Positions 1 through 8,575 are shown, counted from the stretch's first letter. The stretch is 64,000 nt of DNA from Cyanobacteria bacterium SIG28 (GCA_015152525.1 SUTU01000003.1:81573-145572), one strand, 5' to 3'. Program-made: numbers and translations. The notes: generated by a model from the letters alone, not told the origin.

Positions 1-213
1 CAATTCAATAGCATTTTCATCCAAAATTGTTGAAATTTCTTCCGATGAATATTTTTTAGTACCTTTCAAAAGTAATCTGTTCATTAACAAATATTGCCCT
101 GCATATTTTTCAGGATTTGTTATTGAAAAATTCATTGAAAGAGCTACTCTCGGAGTGTTTTTATTTTCTTTAACACAAACTTTAATATTATTTTTTAAAC
201 TAAATTCTCTCAT
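1..213 (-). CDS. M16 (pitrilysin-like) zinc peptidase, N-terminal fragment
   Basis: An open frame of 71 codons runs from ATG at 213 to the window edge with no stop, so the rest of the gene lies outside. The start MREFSLKNNIKV, followed by ENKNTPRVALSMNF and a segment rich in LL and KGT, matches the beginning of the M16 peptidase N-lobe (the LKNGI-V-xEN--TP-V strand before the HxxEH zinc site). The zinc motif itself would lie just beyond the edge, so activity cannot be judged. Assignment rests on this short N-terminal match. It is read in the same direction as gpmI and is separated from it by a terminator. Confidence 0.6.
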   Translation of the reverse strand, partial: MREFSLKNNIKVCVKENKNTPRVALSMNFSITNPEKYAGQYLLMNRLLLKGTKKYSSEEISTILDENAIEL

Positions 214-260
214 AATACGTAAATTAAACCATAAAATTTTAATAACTTCAATCCAAAAAT

Positions 261-296
261 AAAACAGGATAAGAACCAATTCTCTTATCCTGTTTT
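261..296. terminator. Rho-independent terminator, probably bidirectional
   Basis: A perfect 14-bp stem (261-274 with 283-296) around the loop ACCAATTC has a T run after it on the plus strand and an A-rich stretch before it, which reads as a T-rich tail on the minus strand. It lies directly after the gpmI stop codon and is placed to end gpmI transcription before the M16 gene. Confidence 0.85.
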
Positions 297-300
297 TATC

Positions 301-1839
301 TTACTTAATAATCAAGCTTTCGCAATCCATTTCTTTAGGTTGCTCAATTTCCATAAGTTCAAGAACTGTAGGTGCAACGTTACATAAAGCACCGTCATCT
401 TTCAATTTAATGCCTTGCGGACCATTGATAATGACAAAAGGAACCTCGTTAGTAGTATGTGCTGTTTGAGGTTTATTTGTTTCTTCATCAACCATTGTTT
501 CAGCATTACCGTGATCTGCAGTAAGTAACATTGTGATACCGCAATCTTTACATTTATCTGCAATCTTTCCGACACATTCGTCAACAACTTTACAAGCTTT
601 TGTCGCAGCTTCAATAACGCCTGTATGACCTACCATATCAGGGTTTGCAAAGTTCACAAGAATAAAACCGTAATCTTTATTGCCTATAGCTTCAAGAACT
701 TTTTCGCAAACTTCATAAGCGCTCATTTCCGGTTGTAAATCATATGTTGCAACCTTTGGTGAAGCTACAAGTTTTCTTGTTTCGTGAGGTTTAGGCTCAT
801 CAATACCGCCGTTAAAGAAGAATGTTACGTGAGCATATTTTTCAGTTTCTGCAGTTCTGAATTGGTTTACGCCATTTGCTTCCAAAACATCACCTAAAAT
901 ATTGATAAGTTGTGTTTTAGGGAAAGCTACAGGGTATGTAAAAGTCGCTTCGTAACTTGTCATTGTGCAGTAATAAATATTTTTAAGAACTTTTTTACGT
1001 TCAAAGCCATCAAAATCAGCAAAATTAATTGCCTTGGTTATTTCTCTTGCTCTGTCCGGTCTATAATTAAAGAAAATTATTGCATCATTGTCGTGAATTC
1101 TACTAGCATTTATTTCTTCTTCACTACCTATAGCAGTCGGTAAAACAAATTCATCAGTTTCGCCTTTTGCATAAGAATTTTTAATACCTTCACAAGCTGA
1201 AGAAGCGTTTTCACCTTCGCCTAATAGCAAACAGTTATAACCTTTTTCAACTCTATCCCAACGGTTATCTCTGTCCATAATATAGTAACGACCGATTATA
1301 CTTGCAACAGGAGGAAGATTGTATTTAGCTAACTCTTTTTCTACAACTTCTAAATATTCGCAAGCACTTGAAGGTGGTGTATCACGACCATCCAAAAATG
1401 CGTGTACATAAACTTTTGTTAATTCTTCTTTTGCTGCAAGTTGGATTAATGCTAACAAGTGATCTAGAGATGAATGAACACCACCGGTTGAAACTAATCC
1501 GTAAATATGTAAAGCTGAATTGTTCTTTTTAGCGTGGTTAATTGCTTCTAAGAATTTTTCGTTAGTAAAGAAATCACCGTCTTTGATTGATTTGTTTATT
1601 TTTGACAAATCTTGGTAAACAATTCTTCCGGCACCTAAGTTCAAGTGTCCAACTTCACTATTACCCATTTGTCCTTCCGGTAAACCAACATACATACCGT
1701 CAGCGTGAATTCTTGTAGAAACTTCTTCTTTGATTAGTTTTGGAACGTTAATAGGGTTTGCAAGCTTTGTAGCATCATATTTTTCAGAACCATTTGAAAA
1801 ACCCCAACCATCCATTATACACAATAGAACTCTATTCAT
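301..1839 (-). CDS. gpmI: 2,3-bisphosphoglycerate-independent phosphoglycerate mutase
   Basis: This enzyme interconverts 3- and 2-phosphoglycerate in glycolysis and gluconeogenesis in the cytosol, using two Mn ions and a phosphoserine intermediate. The 512-aa product is the usual family length. The metal-binding Asp10 sits in IMDGWG and the catalytic Ser61 in GQMGNSEVGHLNLGAG; the second metal site is visible in LLTADHGNAE. The frame opens upstream at 1872, but I chose the ATG at 1839 because GAGGAG lies just before it and homologues begin MNRVLLCIMDGWG. It is transcribed alone, divergently from prfA, and ends at a strong hairpin. Confidence 0.95.
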   Translation of the reverse strand: MNRVLLCIMDGWGFSNGSEKYDATKLANPINVPKLIKEEVSTRIHADGMYVGLPEGQMGNSEVGHLNLGAGRIVYQDLSKINKSIKDGDFFTNEKFLEAINHAKKNNSALHIYGLVSTGGVHSSLDHLLALIQLAAKEELTKVYVHAFLDGRDTPPSSACEYLEVVEKELAKYNLPPVASIIGRYYIMDRDNRWDRVEKGYNCLLLGEGENASSACEGIKNSYAKGETDEFVLPTAIGSEEEINASRIHDNDAIIFFNYRPDRAREITKAINFADFDGFERKKVLKNIYYCTMTSYEATFTYPVAFPKTQLINILGDVLEANGVNQFRTAETEKYAHVTFFFNGGIDEPKPHETRKLVASPKVATYDLQPEMSAYEVCEKVLEAIGNKDYGFILVNFANPDMVGHTGVIEAATKACKVVDECVGKIADKCKDCGITMLLTADHGNAETMVDEETNKPQTAHTTNEVPFVIINGPQGIKLKDDGALCNVAPTVLELMEIEQPKEMDCESLIIK

Positions 1840-1886
1840 CTTTTCTCCTCTTAAAACTATACTTTTAACCACTTTACTGTATGATA

Positions 1887-1975
1887 AACAGGGGTAAATG
1901 TAAAGGGGGTAAATGCAAGGGGGGGGTAAATGTAAAGGTGTAAATATAAAGTGAGGAGGAAATGTAAAAAAAAGA
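1887..1975 (+). repeat. G-run array built on GGGGTAAATG
   Basis: Between divergent gpmI and prfA the plus strand carries GGGG (1891-1894), GGGGG (1905-1909) and an eight-G run (1919-1926), each followed by TAAATG(T/C)AA, then weaker copies (GGTGTAAATATAAA and GAGGAGGAAATGTAAA). The spacing is about 14 nt. The composition is very unlike the surrounding AT-rich DNA and could form a G-quadruplex. The same core recurs at 29202, 47557 and 58748. Confidence 0.7.
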
Positions 1976-2036
1976 GGAGGAATGGAAATGGGAGATGAAA
2001 AGTTATATGTATAAAATGGGATTAAGTGTACACCAA

Positions 2037-2066
2037 TTTACTTAAAAAAGTTTTTTGAGTTATAAT
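2037..2066 (+). promoter_or_regulatory. Sigma-70-type promoter of prfA
   Basis: TTTACT at 2037-2042 and a consensus TATAAT at 2061-2066 are separated by 18 nt, placing the transcript start about 15 nt before the prfA ribosome binding site (AGGCAGG, 2076-2082). Confidence 0.55.
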
Positions 2067-2088
2067 TGTTTCAAAAGGCAGGTAAATT

Positions 2089-3171
2089 ATGAAAGATATG
2101 TTAGATAAAATAATTCAAATAGAGAAAAAATATATTGAGTTGGGTGAAACTTTATCAGATCCGGCTGTAATACAAGATTATAATAAATTTAGAGATTTAT
2201 CTAAGCAGCGTAAATCAATGGAAGAAACTGTTGAATTATATTATGCTTGGAAGAAAGCAACAGATGCTATTGAAGAAGCTAAACAAATGATTTACGAAGA
2301 AAAAGATGAAGAAATGAAATCTTTTCTAAAAATGGAAATGGAAGAAAACGAGGCAAAACTTCCTGAATACGAAGAAAGAATGAAAGTTTTATTATTACCG
2401 CGAGATCCAATGGACGATAAGGATATTATGTTAGAAATTCGTGGTGGTGCTGGTGGTGATGAAGCCAATATTTTTGCAGGTGATTTGGCAAGAATGTATT
2501 TAAAATTTGCTGATAAAAAAGGTTGGCAGACTCAAATTTTATCAAAAACTGAATGTGAAGCAGGTGGTTATTCTGAAATAATTATCTCTATGAAAGGGGA
2601 TGCTGTTTATTCTCAATTAAAATATGAATCCGGTGTTCATAGAGTTCAAAGAGTTCCGGAAACCGAATCTCAAGGTCGTGTTCACACATCAACTGCGACA
2701 GTTGCAGTTATGCCGGAAGTTGATGATGTGGAAGTTGAAATAAGACCTGAAGATATCGAAATGTCTACAGCTCGTTCAGGTGGTGCAGGTGGACAAAATG
2801 TAAACAAGGTAGAAACAGCTGCTCGTTTATTCCATAAACCGACTGGAATTATGATTTTCTGTACAGAAGAACGTTCTCAATTACAAAACAAAGAACGTGC
2901 AATGCAGATTTTGAAAGCAAAATTATATGATATGGAAGTTCAAAAACAAATGCAAGAAATCACAGATTTACGTCGTTCTCAAGTAGGTACGGGTGATAGA
3001 AGTGAACGAATAAGAACTTACAACTTCCCTCAAGGCAGACTAACGGACCATAGAATAGGTCAAAACTTAAATGTTTGGACAGCGATTGATGGTGATTTGG
3101 ATGATTTACTACATTTGCTTATCGAATACGACCAAAAGCTTAAATTAGAAAAGCTTGCTGAAGTTAAATAA
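2089..3171 (+). CDS. prfA: Peptide chain release factor 1
   Basis: Class I release factor that reads UAA and UAG and triggers peptidyl-tRNA hydrolysis on the ribosome. At 360 aa it is full length. The catalytic GGQ is at residues 234-236 within [11 protein letters not shown], and the codon-reading tripeptide is P-E-T at 190-192 (the PxT type of RF1, not the SPF of RF2). The ATG at 2089 follows AGGCAGG at 6-nt spacing; an alternative start at codon 4 is possible. It is monocistronic, with its own promoter and a terminator starting 27 nt after the stop. Confidence 0.95.
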   Translation: MKDMLDKIIQIEKKYIELGETLSDPAVIQDYNKFRDLSKQRKSMEETVELYYAWKKATDAIEEAKQMIYEEKDEEMKSFLKMEMEENEAKLPEYEERMKVLLLPRDPMDDKDIMLEIRGGAGGDEANIFAGDLARMYLKFADKKGWQTQILSKTECEAGGYSEIIISMKGDAVYSQLKYESGVHRVQRVPETESQGRVHTSTATVAVMPEVDDVEVEIRPEDIEMSTARSGGAGGQNVNKVETAARLFHKPTGIMIFCTEERSQLQNKERAMQILKAKLYDMEVQKQMQEITDLRRSQVGTGDRSERIRTYNFPQGRLTDHRIGQNLNVWTAIDGDLDDLLHLLIEYDQKLKLEKLAEVK

Positions 3172-3197
3172 GCAAATCATAAAGATGTTTTGGATAT

Positions 3198-3232
3198 GGT
3201 CGGCTTATTTATAAGCCGACCTTATTTTAATT
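3198..3232 (+). terminator. Rho-independent terminator of prfA
   Basis: The arms GGTCGGCTTAT (3198-3208) and ATAAGCCGACC (3211-3221) pair perfectly and are followed by a T-rich tail. Confidence 0.85.
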
Positions 3233-3268
3233 TTACTTTGTAAATTTTGTAACAAATTATTTAATTTT

Positions 3269-3296
3269 TAAAATTTAAAAAATAAAATAACGTTAT
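3269..3296 (+). promoter_or_regulatory. Sigma-28-like promoter candidate (site 1)
   Basis: TAAAATTT (3269-3276) is followed after 12 nt by AACGTTAT (3289-3296). The same pattern, better preserved, stands before the small genes at 6369 and 29649. It lies about 110 nt before the 107-aa gene; the intervening leader has an 8-bp hairpin (TCTGACCT 3339-3346 with AGGTCAGA 3361-3368). Confidence 0.4.
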
Positions 3297-3406
3297 ATAT
3301 AATATAAAGAATTTTGGAGTGAATAAACAAAAAGGAGTTCTGACCTGAGTGAGGAATAAGAGGTCAGATGTACAAGTGCGAGAGATATTTATATTGGAGT
3401 TTAAAA

Positions 3407-3730
3407 ATGGCAGAAATTAATCAATTCCAGCTTGAAACTCAGAAGTTGAAGAGTGAAGTTAAATTAAGTGAAAACGAAGAGTTAAAAAATACATTAGAAA
3501 AATTGAAAGAATTAAAAAACTTAAAAACAGAATCTCAAGCTCGAAAGTTTTTAAAAGAAAACTGGCGAATAAAAGATGATATTGAGAATTTATACCTAGC
3601 CTCAAGTATTCGAATTTCTTCAGGTGTCGGCAAAAAATATTACAATATTACGTACGAATATTCACACGATGAAGAAATCGATATTAAATCTTTTAATTTC
3701 ACTCTGGACGAAAGGGCTGAGCAATGGTAA
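3407..3730 (+). CDS. Unrecognised 107-aa protein, first gene of a two-gene module
   Basis: I do not recognise this family. The frame is open from 3368, but the ATG at 3407 is preferred because GGAG lies 7 nt upstream. The product is charged and soluble-looking, with no signal peptide or membrane segment. Its N-terminal half (FQLETQKLKSE to LKELKNLKTE) is Lys/Glu/Leu-rich and probably helical or coiled coil; the C-terminal half looks like beta structure. The stop overlaps the start of the 818-aa gene by 7 nt, so the two are probably translationally coupled. A hairpin-containing leader and a sigma-28-like promoter candidate precede it. Being small, acidic-basic mixed and coupled to a large partner, it could be a chaperone or adaptor, but that is only a guess. 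Confidence 0.6.
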   Translation: MAEINQFQLETQKLKSEVKLSENEELKNTLEKLKELKNLKTESQARKFLKENWRIKDDIENLYLASSIRISSGVGKKYYNITYEYSHDEEIDIKSFNFTLDERAEQW

Positions 3731-6180
3731 ACATTAGCACCAATTATAACGCTTATGTAGATTTTTATAACAAACATAAAAACGAAATTGAAACAACAGG
3801 AACAGTCCAAGCAGATAAGGATGTAAAATTAGCTGTTGATATTCAGCAGATTTATAATCTTATGAAAAATGAGGGTGTGAATGCCGTTTTAGCAGTGGTT
3901 GAACAATTAAAAGCGCAAGGCGTTGCTGTTGAAGGTCCAAATATTAACTTTAACGACGGAACAGTAACTTTAAAAATAGCTAATAGCAATATTGAGTTAA
4001 GTATGGCAGAAGGTGAAACCGTTGAAACTGATACTCAACCAACAACGCAAGAATCTACTCCGACACCGACGCCAGAACCTACTCAACCTCCAACACAAGA
4101 GCCGAGCCCAACCCCGACGCAAGCGCCTACTCGGGCACCGGCAGCTTCACCTACTGGTGGTAATACTACAAATCCTACAACAGAAAGTGCGACGGCTTCA
4201 ACTGTTCAAGCAGACTCAACTTCAAAATCAACGTCAAATTATCCCGTAGATGATATTCAAGAAGAAATCAAAGAATTATTTGAAACTACAAAGTATTTTG
4301 AATTGAGTGATAATTACGATTACACACCTTTGATTAATGCTGTCAAGGCAAAAGACAGAGAAACTTTTGATGAAATCATTGCTGATATTTTAAAACATTT
4401 TGTTGATGATTCCAGATTTAATTCAAACAGTGATTTTGGTAATTCAAGAAAAGATGAATTTGCGGTTAAATATCTCGAAATTTTAATGACATATTTTGAT
4501 ACAGATTTCTCTATTAATGGAGATAATGCAATCAAAAATGCTGAATTAACCGATAAGGCAGTTGGTCGTGGCAGAGATCCTGAATATACTTCTGCAAGAT
4601 ATATGGTAGCGTTAGCTAAATACGATTGTGCTTATGATGATATTCAACAGGTAGGTACAGACAGAAAGACTTTTGAAGATATTACCGGTTATACTAAAGA
4701 TGAACTTAGAGAAATGGGACTTGATGAAGATTTTATATCAAAGTATCTTGAGTGCTATCAAGTAGCAAATGGTGCTTTTGATTATGATAATGAATTGATA
4801 ATCAAGCTTAATAGAGAATTAGAACATAGTATTAACTTTTTACAAACAACGAAATCAACATTAGCAAGTAATTTAAAATTAAATACGACAGACTTGGATA
4901 CACAAAGGGCCCGAGAAGGTGCAGTAATGGAACTTTTATATCCTAAAGAACCAAATCTTGTGTATAAATTAGATTCTACATATTACGATGATTCAACACA
5001 TCAAGCCATGAAAACTAATAATTCTCATAACAAGTTTCTTGAAGTCTTTAATTCAATGCTTAATTCAGACATAGAATCTGATAAATTACCGGAAGCTTTT
5101 CTGAAAACTATTCAAAAAGAGTTTGAATTATTGCCACCGGAATCACCTATTGTAAGTACTGAGCAAAAAAGAACTACATCACCTATGAGTATGCAGGTTT
5201 ATGTGCCTGCGCTTCCTGATCCGTTCTTGGACGAAGTGTATGGAACACCTCGTGATGAAGACGTTATTGTTGATTTAAAAAACTTAGATACAGTTGAAGG
5301 TGTTCAAAAGCTAAAAGCTGAATTAAATGAAATGTTTAGCTTAGCAGGCATAACTTTGTCTAATACCGAATTAACATCTTTACTTAAAGCGGTTGATGAA
5401 GGTGATCAAACAACATTTGATTATTTGTTAATAAATCTTATAGAAAAAGCTGATGCTGAGAACAAGTTTACAGGTGTGCTGGACAAAGATAAATTTACAA
5501 AAGCATATTCTTCAATATTTACAAAATATTTCACAGACTATAGTTGGGTAGTAGTTGAAGATGAAGTTATGGAAATTAATACAATTGCAACTACTATAAT
5601 AAAACTTGATAAGTATTATGCAGAAAAGCAAGAAACTGAAGAAATACAAAGTGATATGGAAGTAGTTCAACAGTTACAAGAAGAAACAAATGTTAATGAA
5701 GCTCTTGAACCGTACGCTAATTTGCTAAAGTCATATGAAGGGCTTTTGGATAATGTACTTTTTGATGAAAATAGCGAAGCTAGTGATATTAATATCACAT
5801 TAGCAAATAATTATTTAGCATTAAGTTTGCTTGGTGGACATGATGTTTCTTCTGTGCCGACTACAGGTATTATTCATCTTATAGAACATGATTATCCTGA
5901 TCTGGTAAAAGATGTTAAAGAAAATCCTGTTTTGAATTATTTATACCCAACTGATGAAGAAAGAAACTATCTATATTACCGGAGCAATATTAGCCCTTAT
6001 GAAGAATATATGACTTCGTATACGATATTCTATCAATTTAAAATATTTACAGAAATAATGAACGAATTGTTGACTGAATATAACAAAACAGAAAAAACAA
6101 ATCAGGATTATAACAATTTAGTGCAACAGCTTGCCGAAAGATTACAAGTTGAATTGCCGGCTGATGTGCTAAAGTATTAA
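3724..6180 (+). CDS. Unrecognised 818-aa protein with Pro/Thr-rich linker
   Basis: I do not recognise the family. Residues 1-100 form a small helical-looking domain. A low-complexity linker of Pro, Thr, Gln and Glu follows (about 102-160, with PTPTPEPTQPPTQEPSP). The remaining 650 residues are acidic, rich in Asp, Tyr and Leu, and look mostly helical, without signal peptide or membrane segment. Recurring phrases in the C-terminal part (for example LITA-type helices near 205 and 575, each followed by a D-x-T/E-F-D segment) suggest two related repeats. It overlaps the 107-aa gene by 7 nt and ends at a strong terminator. A linker of this type is usual in extracellular or surface proteins, so non-classical export is possible but not shown. 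Confidence 0.65.
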   Translation: MVNISTNYNAYVDFYNKHKNEIETTGTVQADKDVKLAVDIQQIYNLMKNEGVNAVLAVVEQLKAQGVAVEGPNINFNDGTVTLKIANSNIELSMAEGETVETDTQPTTQESTPTPTPEPTQPPTQEPSPTPTQAPTRAPAASPTGGNTTNPTTESATASTVQADSTSKSTSNYPVDDIQEEIKELFETTKYFELSDNYDYTPLINAVKAKDRETFDEIIADILKHFVDDSRFNSNSDFGNSRKDEFAVKYLEILMTYFDTDFSINGDNAIKNAELTDKAVGRGRDPEYTSARYMVALAKYDCAYDDIQQVGTDRKTFEDITGYTKDELREMGLDEDFISKYLECYQVANGAFDYDNELIIKLNRELEHSINFLQTTKSTLASNLKLNTTDLDTQRAREGAVMELLYPKEPNLVYKLDSTYYDDSTHQAMKTNNSHNKFLEVFNSMLNSDIESDKLPEAFLKTIQKEFELLPPESPIVSTEQKRTTSPMSMQVYVPALPDPFLDEVYGTPRDEDVIVDLKNLDTVEGVQKLKAELNEMFSLAGITLSNTELTSLLKAVDEGDQTTFDYLLINLIEKADAENKFTGVLDKDKFTKAYSSIFTKYFTDYSWVVVEDEVMEINTIATTIIKLDKYYAEKQETEEIQSDMEVVQQLQEETNVNEALEPYANLLKSYEGLLDNVLFDENSEASDINITLANNYLALSLLGGHDVSSVPTTGIIHLIEHDYPDLVKDVKENPVLNYLYPTDEERNYLYYRSNISPYEEYMTSYTIFYQFKIFTEIMNELLTEYNKTEKTNQDYNNLVQQLAERLQVELPADVLKY

Positions 6181-6215
6181 ATTATAATATTATACCCTTA
6201 AGGCTTTAAAATTGT

Positions 6216-6247
6216 AACGAGATAGATTCCCAACTATCTCGTTTTTT
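6216..6247 (+). terminator. Rho-independent terminator after the 818-aa gene
   Basis: AACGAGATAG (6216-6225) pairs with CTATCTCGTT (6234-6243) around an 8-nt loop, followed by a T run. Confidence 0.85.
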
Positions 6248-6309
6248 ATTAAAATCTGAAAGTTTTGAAGTTTAAATGTAAACATTTGTAACAACTTTTC
6301 GAAAAACTC

Positions 6310-6336
6310 TAAAGTTTTTCGAAAAAATACCGTTAT
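6310..6336 (+). promoter_or_regulatory. Sigma-28-like promoter candidate (site 2)
   Basis: TAAAGTTT (6310-6317), an 11-nt spacer, and ACCGTTAT (6329-6336). TAAAGTTT matches the FliA -35 consensus exactly and the -10 element shares CCG-TA with GCCGATAA. It lies 32 nt before the start codon of the 42-aa gene. Confidence 0.5.
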
Positions 6337-6368
6337 ACAAAATGTAAGACAAAAGTAAGGAGTCTGTT

Positions 6369-6497
6369 ATGTATAATATGTGGCCAGGTTGTTATAGTTT
6401 TAGAGATGAACTTAAACTTTTTGCAATGTGGTTTAAGGAACAAACAGAATCTTTTCTTTTTAAACTTTATGAAGTCGAACGGTTATTGAACGGCTAA
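6369..6497 (+). CDS. Small 42-aa protein, unrecognised
   Basis: A short frame begins at ATG 6369 with AAGGAG at 6357-6362 (6-nt spacing) and ends at TAA 6495-6497. The product starts MYNMWPGCYS and continues as one amphipathic helix rich in Phe, Leu, Lys and Glu. It is bracketed by a sigma-28-like promoter candidate and a clear terminator, which together argue that it is a real monocistronic gene. No homologue is recalled. It is too short for export signals to be judged. Confidence 0.55.
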   Translation: MYNMWPGCYSFRDELKLFAMWFKEQTESFLFKLYEVERLLNG

Positions 6498-6538
6498 ATA
6501 AAGAAAGAAATTTTAAACTCTCGAAAATACGTACACAG

Positions 6539-6564
6539 AGCACTCGAAAAAGTGCTTTTTTTTT
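6539..6564 (+). terminator. Rho-independent terminator of the 42-aa gene
   Basis: AGCACT (6539-6544) pairs with AGTGCT (6551-6556) around CGAAAA, followed by a long T run. Confidence 0.8.
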
Positions 6565-6614
6565 ATCATTTTTTTTGGTAATATATTGTTGTTACTTGGG
6601 AGGTGCGCTTGGAC

Positions 6615-6634
6615 TTCTGTGCTAATTCACAGAA
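6615..6634 (+). promoter_or_regulatory. Leader hairpin before the amidase gene
   Basis: TTCTGTG (6615-6621) and CACAGAA (6628-6634) form a perfect stem with a 6-nt loop, 18 nt before the start codon. The leader around it (6600-6652) is richer in G+C than neighbouring spacers, and only a weak ribosome-binding sequence (CGACGAG) precedes the ATG, so translation may be controlled by structure. No known riboswitch is recognised. Confidence 0.35.
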
Positions 6635-6652
6635 AGTATTGGCGACGAGTTT

Positions 6653-8575
6653 ATGAAAAAAATTCTGCTTTTTATAACATTATTTATATTATTTATAAAA
6701 ACACTATGCTTATCTTGTTTTGCTCAAGCAGAGCCACTTAAGGTTATGTCTATGCACTATGACGATTCTTCGGCTTTAGTGTACGTAACAACAAAAGATA
6801 ATACTCCGGAAGAAAGAACACCTCAATCTTTAAAGTTTGTAAGGCTGGAAGCGCCAAACAGAATTTATTTTGATATAAATAATGCGGTTTTAATCGGCGG
6901 AAAACAACAATTAACTTTTGAAAAAAGTCCCATTAAGGAAATAAGATTAGCTCAGTTTGAAACAGATCCTTATATTGTTCGTGCTGTGATAACTTTTGAA
7001 GAAGATTTTGATTCTTCAAAGGTTGAATTAATATCGATTGGTAACAATATAATTGCTAAATTGAATTATCCTCAAATAGCTAATGATTATTTTCATTGCA
7101 TTTATAATGAAGCACCAAAATCGTTAAGATATAACGGTATTTCCGTTTTTTCTCAAGCTTTAGAAAGAACACCTGTTTCTACTGAACAAATAAAAGCACC
7201 TCAAAATGTGATGGATGAAATTGAAAAAGCTTTTGAAAACTCAACGTTGGCTAATAGTAACGGAAAAACTTATGAATCAGTTGTTTCAGTTGATGTTTCT
7301 TCTAATTTAAAATTGAGAACTGAATACTTTATAAACAGGTATTTAACAAAAAATGGCGGTTTGTTGGTAAGTGGCTTTGGTCAACTTTCTACAACAAAAA
7401 TGTTTTATTTGGACTCGCCAAAACGTGCAGTTATAGATTTGCCAAATACGTATTTAGACAAAAAAATCCGCAATACGGAAATTAATTTATGTCCTGACGG
7501 TAGTTGTAACGATACGGCCAAGATAGGACAATTTGAATACAATACTGCAAGAATAGTTGTAACATCAGAAAAAGCTGAAAAATACTTACCGATTTATTCT
7601 CAAGATTCTCAATCATTATTTTTTGTTGACTCGGACAAATTAAATCACACCTCTTTAGTAACTAATGTTTCTAATATCAACAAAGCTTTTGTCAGAAGAA
7701 TTGATTCAAGAACAAATGAACTTATTTTGTCATTTTCTTCACCAGTAGTTCATTCTATTCTAAGGACAAATAATTCTTTAAATCTGTTCTTGTTCAATGT
7801 TCAAAGTTATAATGAGCAAGATATGATAAAAACTTTAGCTTCAAGTTTTTATAAACAATTTACGTTGTCTTTATTGCCTAAAATAGGCGTAAAAGCTGCT
7901 TTACCAATTAACAAAACTGATATTGTAAAAATTGAACAAAGTGTTGATGCGAAAGCTATTAAAATTACTATAACCAGAGGAACATCTTCGGAACCTAAAA
8001 TTGAAAAGCCAATTAAACGACCGCCTGTTATTAAAAATAAAATTATTTTAGATGCAGGACATGGAGGTTCTGACTATGGTGCTATTAAAGAAGGTATAAA
8101 TGAAAAAGATATAACCTTGGATGTAACTCAGCGGGTGAATGCGATTTTGAATGCAAAAGGATATAAAACTGCTTTGACAAGACGTGATGATTCATATTTG
8201 TCGCTTGAGGAGCGTGTGGATTTCTCTGAAAATGAATCTCCTGAAATATTTATTAGTATCCATGTAAATTCTGCAGTATCATCAGATCCGACAGGTATTG
8301 AAACTCATTGGTATCACGATAGTGGTAAAAATTTGGCAGAAATTGTACATAAACATTTGATTAAAGAAGTACGTTCTGCAAAAGACAGAGGTTTGTTTAA
8401 ATCTAAATTTTATGTTATAAATCATTCAACGGTTCCTGCAATATTATGCGAAATCGGATTTTTATCAAACGATTCTGAACGAAATGATTTGATAACAGAA
8501 TCTCGTAAACAAAAAACTGCAAAAGCAATAGCTGAAGGTATTATCGAATATTTGCAAAGCAAAGGTTCTAAATAA
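6653..8575 (+). CDS. N-acetylmuramoyl-L-alanine amidase with AMIN-type N-terminal region
   Basis: A zinc amidase that cuts the bond between N-acetylmuramic acid and L-alanine in peptidoglycan, acting in the periplasm, typically at septation. A signal peptide (residues 1-25, ending CFAQA) is followed by a region with AMIN-like beta strands (about 28-115, and probably a second copy about 210-330) for wall targeting. The amidase_3 domain starts at residue 464: zinc ligands His470 (DAGHGG), Glu484 and His537 (SIHVNS), and catalytic Glu600 (LCEIGFLSN). At 640 aa it is long for the family because of the AMIN part. Its stop overlaps the murI start by one base, joining wall hydrolysis with wall precursor supply. 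Confidence 0.9.
   Translation: MKKILLFITLFILFIKTLCLSCFAQAEPLKVMSMHYDDSSALVYVTTKDNTPEERTPQSLKFVRLEAPNRIYFDINNAVLIGGKQQLTFEKSPIKEIRLAQFETDPYIVRAVITFEEDFDSSKVELISIGNNIIAKLNYPQIANDYFHCIYNEAPKSLRYNGISVFSQALERTPVSTEQIKAPQNVMDEIEKAFENSTLANSNGKTYESVVSVDVSSNLKLRTEYFINRYLTKNGGLLVSGFGQLSTTKMFYLDSPKRAVIDLPNTYLDKKIRNTEINLCPDGSCNDTAKIGQFEYNTARIVVTSEKAEKYLPIYSQDSQSLFFVDSDKLNHTSLVTNVSNINKAFVRRIDSRTNELILSFSSPVVHSILRTNNSLNLFLFNVQSYNEQDMIKTLASSFYKQFTLSLLPKIGVKAALPINKTDIVKIEQSVDAKAIKITITRGTSSEPKIEKPIKRPPVIKNKIILDAGHGGSDYGAIKEGINEKDITLDVTQRVNAILNAKGYKTALTRRDDSYLSLEERVDFSENESPEIFISIHVNSAVSSDPTGIETHWYHDSGKNLAEIVHKHLIKEVRSAKDRGLFKSKFYVINHSTVPAILCEIGFLSNDSERNDLITESRKQKTAKAIAEGIIEYLQSKGSK

Noticed and set aside
1840..1872. 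N-terminal extension of gpmI to 1872
   Set aside because: The extra 11 residues lack family similarity, and a strong ribosome site stands just before the ATG at 1839.
4013..4249. 78-aa Gln/Arg-rich frame within the 818-aa gene
   Set aside because: It is the frame-shifted reading of the Pro/Thr linker and has no ribosome site.
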